NCBI GenBank assembly: GCA_020859995.1
Contig: JAJBVE010000203.1
Span: forward strand, 1 to 54,081
DNA: 54,081 nt
Reading direction: 5' to 3'
Source of the DNA: Clostridiales bacterium
Lineage (GTDB): Bacteria; Bacillota; Clostridia; Lachnospirales; Lachnospiraceae
A program made the translations under genes and the position numbers. Shown here one piece after another: positions 1 to 8,926 of this stretch (its first letter is position 1; each line of letters begins with the position of its first letter). The notes beneath the pieces are model-generated. The model made no database searches. It had not been told where the DNA came from and worked only from the letters and a program-made list of their open reading frames with translations.

Positions 1-2
1 TC

Positions 3-170
3 CCGCTTGCGTCCCGCAGGAAGAATGTCGTGCGCCATGCTCTGATAGATTCGGAGTTGGGGCTTCCTGTATCCACGCCCGGACTGGTCTGCACAGTTCA
101 CCGGATTGCGGCAAAATTGATTCCGAGTGAGATTATGATGGGAATCTGGGCGCTTTTGCGTAGAATATGA
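3..170 (+). CDS. C-terminal end of a probable short-chain dehydrogenase (partial)
   Basis: The frame beginning at base 3 is open from the window edge to TGA at 168-170, giving 55 residues of a protein that starts upstream. The pattern of a helix, a short segment ending in STPG, then an amphipathic tail ending in LLRRI resembles the C-terminus of SDR-family oxidoreductases. No catalytic residue is inside the window, so this is a resemblance only. The stop lies 3 bases before the acyltransferase start, so the two genes are probably co-transcribed and may act together in lipid metabolism. Confidence 0.45.
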   Translation, partial: PLASRRKNVVRHALIDSELGLPVSTPGLVCTVHRIAAKLIPSEIMMGIWALLRRI

Positions 171-173
171 AAT

Positions 174-1349
174 ATGCGGTTGGCGAAAATGAAAACGAAT
201 GATAAAAAAGAACAGAGATATTTTGAATTATATCATGCATTGAAAAAGGCAGCAGGTCCTGTCTGTCATCAGCTGTTTGGAATCAAAAAGGAAAATGAGA
301 TCAGTCTGCCAAAAGACCCCTGTCTGGTGGTAGTCAATCATACCTGCTATTTTGATCCTCTGATTGTCGCAATGTCTGTGGATCAGCCACTCTGCTTTGT
401 GGCCGGAGAAAACCTGCTTCGCCACAGGCTTGCGGCGTTTCTGGCAGTCGATGTTTTCCGTAGTATTCCCTGTTCCAAAGGGAAACTGAATACAGGAACG
501 ATCCTCGAAATATCCCGAAGTCTGAAAGCGGGACATTATGTCTGTATGTTCGCAGAGGGAAACATTACATATGATGGAACTACGGCACCATTGGCTCCTG
601 TTAACGGCAAACTGTTCAGAGCATTGCAGTGTACAGTTGTGACTGTTTCCGTGACTGGTGCTTACCAGATCCTTCCACGATGGAGCAGCAGATTATGCAG
701 AGGGAATGTTTCTGCAAAGATAAAAGGGGTATATACGAAAGAAATGCTGCACAATATGAATCCGGAGGAGATCGTGACGCGCTTTAATCAGGATCTGTAC
801 ATGGAGCAGTATGCTGCAGATGCACGAAAAGCCTGCCATCGCAGCGCGAAGGGAATTCGTTATGTGCTCTATGCCTGCCCGGAATGTGGTGCACTGGGAA
901 AAATCAGAGGAAAAGGAAGCAAAATTCACTGCCTTGGATGTGGGAAGGTATGGGAATACGATGGGCGTGGAAAAATCAAAGGAGGACAATTTCAGACAAT
1001 CTGGCAGTGGAATCGCTGGCAGATTGGATTTGTGAAGGAGCTTGTTCAGGGAGATGTGAATATTGGAATATCTGATTTGAATGCCAGACTGTTCCGGATT
1101 GCCGATGACCATAAGCGGCACCTGTGTGAATCAGGAACACTTATTTTAAACCAGACAAAATTATCAGTTGGGAAATATGTGCTTCCCTTAGAGAAAATCT
1201 CCCGAATGGATACCCGTAATAAAGGCATACTTCTTTTTTCTACGAATACCGAGGATTATTACGAGATTTCAGTCCGGAAAGGCTTTTCCGGATTGATGTA
1301 CAAGACCTTTTTTGAAGCATTAAAAGGAAAAAATAAAGGGATCCGCTGA
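174..1349 (+). CDS. PlsC-like lysophospholipid acyltransferase with C-terminal zinc ribbon
   Basis: The N-terminal ~210 residues carry the 1-acyl-glycerol-3-phosphate acyltransferase motifs. NHTCYFDP gives the HX4D catalytic pair (His56, Asp61) and FAEGN (Glu128) is the glycerophosphate-binding motif. Members transfer acyl groups to lysophosphatidate or related lipids at the membrane. After the catalytic domain come CPECG and CLGCG (about residues 235-256), a zinc-ribbon pair, and then about 110 residues rich in beta-type sequence. At 391 aa it is longer than a plain PlsC (about 200-250 aa). A second in-frame ATG lies at 189; I keep 174 for its close coupling to the upstream stop. A small GGGATC/GATCCC hairpin overlaps the stop codon. 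Confidence 0.85.
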   Translation: MRLAKMKTNDKKEQRYFELYHALKKAAGPVCHQLFGIKKENEISLPKDPCLVVVNHTCYFDPLIVAMSVDQPLCFVAGENLLRHRLAAFLAVDVFRSIPCSKGKLNTGTILEISRSLKAGHYVCMFAEGNITYDGTTAPLAPVNGKLFRALQCTVVTVSVTGAYQILPRWSSRLCRGNVSAKIKGVYTKEMLHNMNPEEIVTRFNQDLYMEQYAADARKACHRSAKGIRYVLYACPECGALGKIRGKGSKIHCLGCGKVWEYDGRGKIKGGQFQTIWQWNRWQIGFVKELVQGDVNIGISDLNARLFRIADDHKRHLCESGTLILNQTKLSVGKYVLPLEKISRMDTRNKGILLFSTNTEDYYEISVRKGFSGLMYKTFFEALKGKNKGIR

Positions 1350-1435
1350 TCCCGGACTTTACAGGAAATATAAAAAGCTTTTCGTATCCTATATCCTGTT
1401 TCCGAAGCGGTATAAAGAGCAGGAGGAAATTTAAA

Positions 1436-2503
1436 TCACCCATTCCCCCAGACAGAAGTATTCTGCCGGCGGTATTTGGCAGGGGTGGTGCCATAGCGGC
1501 GCTTAAATTCCCGGTAAAACCAGGTGCGGTCAGTGTATCCGATATTTAAAATGATATCCTCTATATTCTGATCGGTTGTGAGCATGAGATTTCTGGCGTG
1601 CTCAAAGCGCAGGTCGCTGATAATATCGGAAAACGATTTTCCTGTATAACTCTGCAGAATACGGGAAAGATAGGATTTATTGTAATTGAATTTCTCTGAT
1701 AAAACCGAAAGCGATACCGTATTATAATTGGCCTCGATATAAGAGAGAATATCCAGTATTTTCTGCTGACTCCGGCTTGAGCTGGTCATGGAATAAAAAT
1801 CCCTGGAGTGGTCTTTCAGGATATACAAAAACAATTCCTCAAATTGTGCGCGGATCAGATAAGGAACATAGGAGCTGAGGCTTTTTTGCGTCTCAATCAG
1901 CCGCAGGATAAGAAGACGGATGTTTTCATCGCCGCCGGTGTGGTTGACCAGGAAGGGATTGCTCTTTTCAGAATACAGCGCACGCATGAAAAAATTGGAG
2001 ATCAGGTCGGAGGAGGAGAGTATATTGAGGAAAGCGTGCGGAAAGATCCCCTTGCGGATCAGCAGATTTACGAACAGACAGTCATTGCTGAAAACGTACG
2101 GATTATGAGGTACATTGGGCGCGATAAAGCAAAAATCGCCTGCATTCATCTGAATTTCCTGACCGGCGATATCCTGCCGGAAGGATCCGGTCAGGACGTA
2201 TTGAATCTCGAAAAAATCATGGCAGTGCTCAATGGCCGGATGATAGCGAATATGGCAGCTGACCAGTACATCGGTGTCAGGCCGGAACATGGTTGCTTCT
2301 GTTAGCTGCTGTGTACTGGGAAGGTGGTTAAAAATACTGGAGGCAATCCTCTCTGCATTGGAATCAGCGGAGAGGATTGCCTTTACTTCCGGGAGTTCAT
2401 CCGCATGCTCATAGGGCAGCCTGTTCTCGTAGACATACTGAAATGCCCTCTCCAGTACTGTAAGCGGCAGCATCTCCTTTACCGCGTTTTCAAATACGAT
2501 CAT
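1436..2503 (-). CDS. AraC-family transcriptional regulator
   Basis: A 355-aa protein with a cupin-like sensor region (about residues 80-160, with HCHDFFEIQYV and a GDFCFIAPNVPH strand) and a C-terminal AraC DNA-binding domain with two helix-turn-helix units (about residues 255-350). The second ends in the family signature around FYREFKRRYGTTPAKYR. Such proteins usually bind a sugar and activate adjacent catabolic operons. The gene is divergent from the esterase/ABC/rhamnosidase operon, with 272 bases between the starts, so it is the obvious candidate regulator of that operon. On its own strand GAGGTGATGGT precedes the ATG and supports the start. Inducer identity (rhamnose or a rhamnoside) is inferred from context. 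Confidence 0.9.
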   Translation of the reverse strand: MIVFENAVKEMLPLTVLERAFQYVYENRLPYEHADELPEVKAILSADSNAERIASSIFNHLPSTQQLTEATMFRPDTDVLVSCHIRYHPAIEHCHDFFEIQYVLTGSFRQDIAGQEIQMNAGDFCFIAPNVPHNPYVFSNDCLFVNLLIRKGIFPHAFLNILSSSDLISNFFMRALYSEKSNPFLVNHTGGDENIRLLILRLIETQKSLSSYVPYLIRAQFEELFLYILKDHSRDFYSMTSSSRSQQKILDILSYIEANYNTVSLSVLSEKFNYNKSYLSRILQSYTGKSFSDIISDLRFEHARNLMLTTDQNIEDIILNIGYTDRTWFYREFKRRYGTTPAKYRRQNTSVWGNG

Positions 2504-2775
2504 ACCATCACCTCAAAAAAGTAAAAATAAACAACATTTCTTGTGACCTTATAGTATTTCATTAATAAACGATATAAGCTATAATCCAAAACATACAAAG
2601 AAAGAACGAAAAAACAAACAAAAATGTACAAAATGTTCATAACTGGCAAACGGCCGGCTTTCTTTCCTTTTGCGAATTATGATAAAGGCAAAACGAAAAA
2701 AAGTCAACATTAATTACAGAGGTAAAAACAGACATCATTCATACATAACACCAGAACCATAAGGAGACAGAAGCC

Positions 2776-3681
2776 GTGACAGAACAAAAGATGGAGGAAA
2801 TCGCGCGTATTGTAAGCCAGACCCGAGAGCAGACAGACAAAGTGAATCGTGAGATGGAAATTCATGGTCAGAGAGTGGAAATCCCTCTGGCAAAAAGGAA
2901 AATCCTTACGGCCTTCTATCCGGCGGAAAGATCGAATGCTTCGATTCTGTTTGCGTTCCATGGCGGAGGCTTCTGCTTTGGCGGCTGCTGTGTGGAGGAT
3001 GCTCTGTATGATGAGCTGCGGTGCAGGCTGGGGATCAATGTGGTGTCGGTAGGCTATCGTAAGGGAGTGGCTTTTCCGGCTGCCCTGGACGACTGTTATG
3101 AGACGATTTTATACTATATTGAGCACGCGGAATATTTGTTTGACTGGAGCCGGATCATGACCTTTGGCTGCAGTGCGGGCGCGAACCTGGCATCGGCGGT
3201 CAGCATCCGCGCCTGGCGGGAAGGCAGATTCCGGATTGAAAAACGCTTCTTAAACTACCCGTTCCTGGATCTGGTGACGCCGCCTATGGAGAAAAAGCTG
3301 GCGAAAGAATCCGACGAGCCAATGTTTTCTTATTTTAATTATGCGTATGCGCCGCCCGGACAGCGATCAGATCCGCTGATTTCTCCGCTTTATGCAAGGA
3401 AAGAGGATCTGGATCCCTCAACGAAAACGCTGATCTTTCTGGCGGAGCAGGATTCCCTTCGGGAGGAGGGCAGACTGTTTGCGGAAAAGCTTCGGCAGTT
3501 CGGGCATCCGGTGGTATGCCATCTGGTGAAGAATATGCCGCATGGATATCTGGAATACGGCTACCGGGATTTAAGCGGATGGTGCCCGCCGGAGCTGAAA
3601 CAGGTGATCGATGATGGAAGCCTTCGGAAAGCCTGCGGCTGCACGATGGATAAAATCGAACGGTTCTATGTGGAGAATTAG
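2776..3681 (+). CDS. Alpha/beta-hydrolase esterase (hormone-sensitive-lipase-like)
   Basis: The 301-aa protein has the oxyanion-hole motif HGGGFCFGG (about residue 56) and the nucleophile elbow GCSAG, a GxSxG variant. A late Asp (AEQDS) and His (MPHGYLEYG) complete a probable Ser-Asp-His triad. This layout fits the HSL / alpha-beta hydrolase 3 group, which removes acetyl or other short acyl groups. No signal peptide is visible, so it is probably cytoplasmic. Translation starts at GTG 2776 after AAGGAG at 2761-2766. Being first in the transporter/rhamnosidase operon, it may de-esterify imported rhamnosides (inferred). Confidence 0.85.
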   Translation: MTEQKMEEIARIVSQTREQTDKVNREMEIHGQRVEIPLAKRKILTAFYPAERSNASILFAFHGGGFCFGGCCVEDALYDELRCRLGINVVSVGYRKGVAFPAALDDCYETILYYIEHAEYLFDWSRIMTFGCSAGANLASAVSIRAWREGRFRIEKRFLNYPFLDLVTPPMEKKLAKESDEPMFSYFNYAYAPPGQRSDPLISPLYARKEDLDPSTKTLIFLAEQDSLREEGRLFAEKLRQFGHPVVCHLVKNMPHGYLEYGYRDLSGWCPPELKQVIDDGSLRKACGCTMDKIERFYVEN

Positions 3682-3772
3682 AGAAACGAAAAGTGTAGCA
3701 AAACGGTGACTGCCGTTTTATATGATGCACAGGAGCGCGAAAAGAATTTCGGCAGCTTTGCTGCCCGCGCGA

Positions 3773-3796
3773 ATCGGATAGGGTACCCTGTCCGAT
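3773..3796. repeat. 24-bp near-perfect palindrome before the ABC transporter genes
   Basis: The arms ATCGGATAGGGT and ACCCTGTCCGAT pair over 12 bp with one G-U type mismatch. A smaller hairpin, GGCAGC-TTT-GCTGCC, lies about 15 bases upstream. The pair sits in the 166-base gap between the esterase and the ABC ATPase gene and has no T-run. It may be an mRNA processing or stability hairpin, or an operator; I cannot decide which. Confidence 0.5.
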
Positions 3797-3847
3797 CATG
3801 AGAAGGAAACACTTCTCAAAAGTCCAGAGAACAAAGGAGGTAACAGA

Positions 3848-5344
3848 ATGGCGGAGACGATTATCAAAATCTCCAATATGGACAAGTCATTCGGAGTGGT
3901 CCGGGCGCTGCAGCAGGTAAATTTCAGCGTTGGAAGCGGCGAGATCCATGGCCTGATCGGTGAGAACGGTTCGGGGAAATCTACCGTTTCGTCCATCATT
4001 GCCGGCATGCAGAGCGCGGACAGCGGCGAGATGGAGTTCCTGGGAAAGCCTTATCAGCCGGCAGACACGGTAAAGGCTACGGAGGCCGGCGTGTCAATGG
4101 TTGTCCAGGAGATGGGTACCATCAGCGGGATTACCGTTGCTGAGAATCTGTTTTTAGGGCGTGAGCATCTGTTTTGCAAGGCAGGATTTATGAATGTCGG
4201 TAAGATGAACCGTCAGGCGCAGGAACTGATTGATCAGGCAGGCATCGAAAACATTAAGGCTTCGGATCTGATTGATTATTATTCGTTTGAGGAGCGCAAG
4301 CTGATTGAGATTGTCCGGGCCTTGTCCTCGAATCCGAGACTTCTGATCATTGACGAGACTACGACAGCGCTCTCCCTGAACGGCCGGAATATTCTGTACC
4401 GGATTATGAAGGAGATGGCCGAGAAGGGCAACAGCGTATTGTTTATCAGCCATGATCTGGAAGAGCTGATGAGTATCTGCAATATTCTGACGGTTTTAAG
4501 AGACGGCATCATCATCGATACGATACCAAAGGAGCGGTTTGACGCGGAAGATATCAAGCTGAAAATGGTAGGCCGTGAAATCAAAGGCGATTACTACCGT
4601 GCAGATTATGCATGTACGTTTGACAAGGAAGTCCGGATGCGGATGGAGCATGTCTGCACCCATGTGCTGTATGACATCAATCTGGAATTACATAAGAGTG
4701 AAATCCTGGGAATCAGCGGTCTTTCGGAGAGCGGAATTCATGACATCGGACGGCTCGCCTACGGGATTGAGACACCTATTTATGGAAAAGTGTCCCTGCC
4801 GGAGATTGGATCGGAGGTCAAAAATCCGCTGCAGTCGATTCACGATAAGATCGGTTATGTGTCAAAGGACCGAGATAAGGAATCCCTGATTCTGCGTGAT
4901 TCTATTAAGAACAATATCCTGATCAACGCTTATGACCGTGTAAAGAGCGGGCCGTTTATTTCCGGTAAAAAAGAAAAGAAGTTTGCCCAGGAGCAGATTG
5001 ATTTTCTGCGCATCAAATGCTTTGACATGACACAGTTTGTCAGCACTCTTTCCGGCGGAAATAAACAGAAGGTCGCTTTCAGCCGCTGGATGGGCGTGGA
5101 TACGGATGTGCTGATTCTGGACTGTCCGACCCGCGGTGTGGATATCGGAGTCAAGAGCGCAATGTATCAGCTGATGACAGAACTGAAAAAGCAGGGGAAA
5201 TCGCTGCTGGTGATTTCAGAGGAAATGAGCGAGCTGATCGGTATGTGCGACCGTATTCTGGTGGTTAAGGATGGAAAAATCAACGGGGAATTTGAGCGAA
5301 GCCAGGACCTGACAGAACAGAAGATTATTCAATGCATGATCTGA
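3848..5344 (+). CDS. Sugar ABC transporter ATPase, RbsA/MglA type (duplicated NBD)
   Basis: A 498-aa protein with two fused ATP-binding domains, as in RbsA, MglA and XylG. The first has Walker A GENGSGKS (about residue 40) and Walker B LLIIDE. The second has a degenerate Walker A region (GLSESG) but a clear LSGGNKQK signature and VLILD Walker B, the usual asymmetry of this family. It powers import of a monosaccharide or small glycoside with the permeases at 5348 and 7919 and the binding protein at 6430. A full AAAGGAGG site precedes the ATG. Because the operon ends in a GH78 rhamnosidase, rhamnose or a rhamnoside is the likely cargo (inferred). Confidence 0.93.
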   Translation: MAETIIKISNMDKSFGVVRALQQVNFSVGSGEIHGLIGENGSGKSTVSSIIAGMQSADSGEMEFLGKPYQPADTVKATEAGVSMVVQEMGTISGITVAENLFLGREHLFCKAGFMNVGKMNRQAQELIDQAGIENIKASDLIDYYSFEERKLIEIVRALSSNPRLLIIDETTTALSLNGRNILYRIMKEMAEKGNSVLFISHDLEELMSICNILTVLRDGIIIDTIPKERFDAEDIKLKMVGREIKGDYYRADYACTFDKEVRMRMEHVCTHVLYDINLELHKSEILGISGLSESGIHDIGRLAYGIETPIYGKVSLPEIGSEVKNPLQSIHDKIGYVSKDRDKESLILRDSIKNNILINAYDRVKSGPFISGKKEKKFAQEQIDFLRIKCFDMTQFVSTLSGGNKQKVAFSRWMGVDTDVLILDCPTRGVDIGVKSAMYQLMTELKKQGKSLLVISEEMSELIGMCDRILVVKDGKINGEFERSQDLTEQKIIQCMI

Positions 5345-5347
5345 GAG

Positions 5348-6307
5348 GTGATGAAGATGAAAAATGCAGAAAAATCACATAAAATGAATGAACGCATACA
5401 GGAGCTTGCTCCTCTGATTGGGCTGATTGTCGTTGTTGTCTTTTTCCAGATCATCTGCCAGGGACGCCTTCTGACTTCGAAAAACATCGTGGTTCTGACA
5501 AACCAGGTATTCTACATCCTGATGATTGCGATGGGAGCTATTTTTGTATATGCGCATGGCAATATGGATATTTCCATCGGAGGAATGTTTGGCGTCGGGA
5601 TGCTGGTTGGAACGTTGGTGGTCAACGCCACGGATTCGATACTGGCTGGCCTGCTCGCCATCCTGGCGCTTTGCACCGTGATTGGTGTAATCAATGGAAT
5701 TCTGCAGGATAATTTCCGCACTCTTCCCTTTTTGCCGTCCCTCTGCATGATGTTTGTACTCCGCGGTATTCTGACCTTTGCCGGGAATATTAAGACCTAC
5801 AAAATCTCCAACGAGTACGCGGTTTATGACAATACTATATTAAAGATTGCCGTCCTCATCCTGTGCGGGGCAGTGAGCTTCTATCTGTTTAACTACACAA
5901 AGGTAGGGAAATTTAACAAGGCAATCGGAGGAAATCCGGTGGCGGCGGCGCAGCTGGGCGTGAATCTGACAAAATACAAGGTGATTGCGTTTACACTTAC
6001 CGGGTTTTATACCGGAGTGGCAGCCTTCTTTAGCATGGTTCGTACCAGAAGTGTCACAGGCAGCAGCGGATCCGGCACGGAGTTCAATGTTATGATCGCC
6101 CTGATCTACGGCGGAATGTCTCTTTCCGGCGGGTCAAAGTCCCGGTTCTCATCGGCCATTTATGGAGCACTGATTTTCACTGTGCTTGGAAACGGGTTGA
6201 CGATGAGCGGCTTCAGTACAGGTATGGTAGCCCTGATTAAGGCCATTATCTTCATGATTCTGGTTTACATCAGCACCGAGAGGACGAAGGGAGCGCTGCC
6301 CAGATAA
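5348..6307 (+). CDS. Sugar ABC transporter permease, RbsC type
   Basis: A 319-aa integral membrane protein with about eight to ten hydrophobic segments. It has the family's conserved GxxxxAAxxxGVN-like loop (GGNPVAAAQLGVNLTKYK, about residues 196-213) and the Gly/Ser-rich GGMSLSGGSKS segment near residue 255. It forms the membrane channel with the second permease at 7919. The start lies 3 bases after the ATPase stop; a second ATG follows within two codons and uses GAGAGGTG as its ribosome site. The two different permease genes suggest a heterodimeric channel. Confidence 0.92.
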   Translation: MMKMKNAEKSHKMNERIQELAPLIGLIVVVVFFQIICQGRLLTSKNIVVLTNQVFYILMIAMGAIFVYAHGNMDISIGGMFGVGMLVGTLVVNATDSILAGLLAILALCTVIGVINGILQDNFRTLPFLPSLCMMFVLRGILTFAGNIKTYKISNEYAVYDNTILKIAVLILCGAVSFYLFNYTKVGKFNKAIGGNPVAAAQLGVNLTKYKVIAFTLTGFYTGVAAFFSMVRTRSVTGSSGSGTEFNVMIALIYGGMSLSGGSKSRFSSAIYGALIFTVLGNGLTMSGFSTGMVALIKAIIFMILVYISTERTKGALPR

Positions 6308-6429
6308 GGCGAATAGGTGATTCATTTATTTATAGTTTAACAGTAATTGAACGGTTCAGGCCGTTAATTATGCGCAGGACTGCGTAAAATCAAAAAACAT
6401 AAGGAAAACAAAAAAGGAGGAACAGATCT

Positions 6430-7560
6430 ATGAAACGAAAATTAACAAAAGGCTTTGCGGCAGCAATGGCAGCAACACTGTGTATTTCAACGGCATCCCT
6501 GGGAGGAATTACCGCGGCGGCCAGTGATGACAGCGCGGATCCGCTTCAGCTTGCATTTGTACTCTATGACTGGAGCGATGACCAGGGCACCTATCTGGAG
6601 TCCTACCTGAACTATCTTGCAGACAACCTGAACATTACCGTAGAGTGCGTCTCCTACACAGACAGTGTAGAGGATATGATCAATGTAATTGAGAGCCTGT
6701 GCTCCAAGGGAGTCGATGGCATCGCGGTTGCGTCTGATGAAGGATTCCAGAGCTGGGCGCAGATCTGTGAGGATAATGAAGTATATTGCTCCATCATGCT
6801 GGGACGCTTAGGCGATGAAGATGACCGGGAATTCGCTGCCGGGCTGGATTATTATCTGGGCAGCCTCGGGACATATGATTACTCCTTCCTGGGAGAAGCA
6901 TATGCGAATTATATTATTGAAAGCGGCTATGAGAGCGTGCTGATCGCGGCTCCTTCTCAGGGTCTGCAGGATCAGAGCGACCAGATGGTGGAAGGCTCTG
7001 TAGCAGTCCTTGAAGAGGCAGGGATTACCTATGAACTCATCCAGACAGCGTGGTCGGACCTGTTTTCGTCAGTAGCGGCTGCGGTGGCTGCGGCGGACTA
7101 TGATGTCATCTACTGCCCGCTCAGCGTAATGTCCTTCGGCGTTCCGCAGATTTATACCAATAACCTGATCGGGCAGACGGTGGTCATGGGACACGGCACC
7201 GACGAGAGCATGGCAGACGCGATTGATTCCGGGATTGTGGCAATGTTCTCTGACAATCTGACGACAAGCGTGGGCGTAAATGTGGCTCTGATGATCAACG
7301 CGATCGAAGGAACCATGTATGAGGATTACCCGGCTGACGAGTGCGTAAACATTCAGTCCCCGACCTTCCTCATCCAGAACGAAGAGGATTTCGAAATCTA
7401 CACAGAGTACATCCGCAACTTTGACGACCCGGTATATTATATCTCCGCGGATGCTGTAAAGGATATGATCGTTTCCTTTAACAGTGAAGCTACCTTTGAA
7501 GGCGTAAAGAGCTATATTGAAGGTCTGAGTCTTGAGAATGTAGCAGAGAATGCGAAGTAA
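6430..7560 (+). CDS. Sugar ABC transporter substrate-binding protein
   Basis: A 376-aa exported protein. MKRK followed by a hydrophobic stretch to about residue 30 is a signal peptide, cleaved probably near TAAAS. The only early Cys lacks a good lipobox, so lipid anchoring is doubtful. The mature part has the periplasmic-binding-protein fold of RbsB/LacI-like receptors, with alternating strands such as PLQLAFVLYD and GVDGIAVASDEG, and an acidic composition typical of extracellular clostridial receptors. It starts after AAAGGAGGAACAG. The last 40 bases of the gene, including its stop codon, begin a tandem repeat that continues downstream. Ligand is inferred to be rhamnose or a rhamnoside from the operon. 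Confidence 0.88.
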   Translation: MKRKLTKGFAAAMAATLCISTASLGGITAAASDDSADPLQLAFVLYDWSDDQGTYLESYLNYLADNLNITVECVSYTDSVEDMINVIESLCSKGVDGIAVASDEGFQSWAQICEDNEVYCSIMLGRLGDEDDREFAAGLDYYLGSLGTYDYSFLGEAYANYIIESGYESVLIAAPSQGLQDQSDQMVEGSVAVLEEAGITYELIQTAWSDLFSSVAAAVAAADYDVIYCPLSVMSFGVPQIYTNNLIGQTVVMGHGTDESMADAIDSGIVAMFSDNLTTSVGVNVALMINAIEGTMYEDYPADECVNIQSPTFLIQNEEDFEIYTEYIRNFDDPVYYISADAVKDMIVSFNSEATFEGVKSYIEGLSLENVAENAK

Positions 7561-7720
7561 ATGATGTGACCTTGACGATGCAGCAGTTCGTACGAAAAAA
7601 GTGATGCGATTCTGAGAATGCAGCAGATCGCACGAAGTAAGCGATGCGATTCTGAGAACGCAGCAGATTGTGCGAATTAAGTGATGTGACTTTAAGAACG
7701 CAGAAGATCATACGAAATAA
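7521..7720 (+). repeat. Five-copy 40-bp tandem repeat spanning a stop codon
   Basis: Units start at 7521, 7561, 7601, 7641 and 7681, each exactly 40 bases. Each carries a variant of CTGAGAATGCAGCAG followed by a CGAA-TAA or CGAAAAA end. The first unit is the last 40 bases of the binding-protein gene, with its TAA; the other four lie after the stop. A partial sixth unit (GGTGAC TTTA) begins at 7721. The unit length is not a multiple of three, so the copies are not a protein repeat. Confidence 0.9.
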
Positions 7721-7731
7721 GAAAGGTGACT

Positions 7732-7909
7732 TTAGCGGAGCCGCGCAGAACATGCGCGCTCCGCTAAGGAGGAAACCCATTGTGAACTGTCTGTAACTGC
7801 AAAGGCACCAAAGCGCGGAACAGTTACAATGGTTCGAAAACATAGAGGCCCGCTTTGCGGGAGCCGCCGCGGCAATAACCTGGCAGCTCCGCGGCAGGTG
7901 CGGCTCCGG
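7732..7909 (+). promoter_or_regulatory. Intercistronic hairpins and a five-codon micro-ORF
   Basis: Three stem-loops lie between the binding-protein gene and the second permease. One is at 7732-7767 (TTAGCGGAGC paired with GCTCCGCTAA), one at 7792-7826 (GTAACTG/CAGTTAC), and one at 7862-7907 (GAGCCGC/GCGGCTC). Right after the first is AAGGAGG and a GTG-AAC-TGT-CTG-TAA reading frame at 7782-7796. None has a T-run. Such hairpins often protect the mRNA of a highly needed binding protein; that role is inferred. Confidence 0.5.
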
Positions 7910-7918
7910 AGGAGACCT

Positions 7919-8923
7919 ATGAATAAGGATACTGTATTACAAAGAATTATAAAAACGGTGGCTCTGCCGGTTGTACTCTACCTGATTTTTGCCGTGATTT
8001 CTCTTGCGACAGGAAATTCATTTCTGACTACGAGAATGTTTATCTACATGTTGAAGCTGTCCTGCGTGATTATCTGTGTGGCGGTAGCCATCGGCTTTCA
8101 CTCTTCGAGCTCGGGATTCGATTTTGCCATCGGCGCAATTGTTTATCTTGCGTGCATCATCGGAGGCAATTTTGCGGTACAGAATAAGTACGGGATCGGA
8201 GTGCTGGCAGTGGCGGTCATTGCATCCGCAGCGGTCTTAAGTGTTCTGGAGGGCGTGATGTATGTGGTCCTTCGTCTGCCGCCGGTCGTGAATTCCCTGG
8301 TATATCTGATGATTTGCGAGGCTCTGACGCAGATTCTGAATAACGGAAGAGGGGTCTCTGTCCTCACAAAGCCGACCTATACATGGTATGCCCGAGAACC
8401 GCAGATGTTTATTATTACCGGCATCGTACTGGTGGTTTACTGGGCGATCCTGAAATTCACAAAGTTCGGCTTTAATGACCGTGCACTTTCCAATGGTCAG
8501 AAAATAGCGGTCAGCTTCGGTGTGAAGGAAATCCGGAACGTGCTGATCCGTTACCTGATTGTGGGTGTGTTTTTAGGGGTAGCCGGTTTGTTCTACCTGG
8601 GACAGAATTACGAGGTGACCGCCGCGCAGAATATGGAATCTACGATTCTGATGTTTTCAGCGGTGCTGCCGAACATGGTGGCGATTACCCTGGGCAAATA
8701 TTCCAACCGCTCCATCGGCGTGCTGATGGCAGTGGTAAGCATGGAAATCATCAGTGTGGGTTTTGTGTGTATGAAGATGGATTCCAACCTTGCGCAGGTG
8801 ATTTCCGGCGTATTTGTGCTGGCTTTTGTGGCATATACCATGAATCAGCCGAGGATCGCGGAGCATTTCCGCAGAAAAGAGAAAAACAGGGAATTACAGC
8901 TGGAATTCCGGACGGGCAGGTAA
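7919..8923 (+). CDS. Second sugar ABC transporter permease, RbsC type
   Basis: A 334-aa hydrophobic protein with about eight to ten membrane segments. It carries the RbsC-family segments SSGFDFAIGAIVYLA (about residues 62-76) and a cytoplasmic loop with GVKEIRNVLIRY. I start it at ATG 7919, preceded by GGAGGAGACC. The frame stays open back to 7829, but that extension is basic, unlike a permease N-terminus, and has no ribosome site. It ends 3 bases before the rhamnosidase. With the permease at 5348 it probably forms one heteromeric importer. The C-terminus is strongly charged (RRKEKNRELQ). Confidence 0.9.
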   Translation: MNKDTVLQRIIKTVALPVVLYLIFAVISLATGNSFLTTRMFIYMLKLSCVIICVAVAIGFHSSSSGFDFAIGAIVYLACIIGGNFAVQNKYGIGVLAVAVIASAAVLSVLEGVMYVVLRLPPVVNSLVYLMICEALTQILNNGRGVSVLTKPTYTWYAREPQMFIITGIVLVVYWAILKFTKFGFNDRALSNGQKIAVSFGVKEIRNVLIRYLIVGVFLGVAGLFYLGQNYEVTAAQNMESTILMFSAVLPNMVAITLGKYSNRSIGVLMAVVSMEIISVGFVCMKMDSNLAQVISGVFVLAFVAYTMNQPRIAEHFRRKEKNRELQLEFRTGR

Positions 8924-8926
8924 CAG

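Noticed and set aside
7561-7720. A CRISPR array
   Set aside because: The 40-bp units are contiguous, with no spacers, diverge from each other and continue a coding end. No cas genes are nearby.
7829-7918. A 30-residue N-terminal extension of the second permease
   Set aside because: The segment is Arg-rich, overlaps a hairpin and has no ribosome site, while ATG 7919 follows GGAGGAG.
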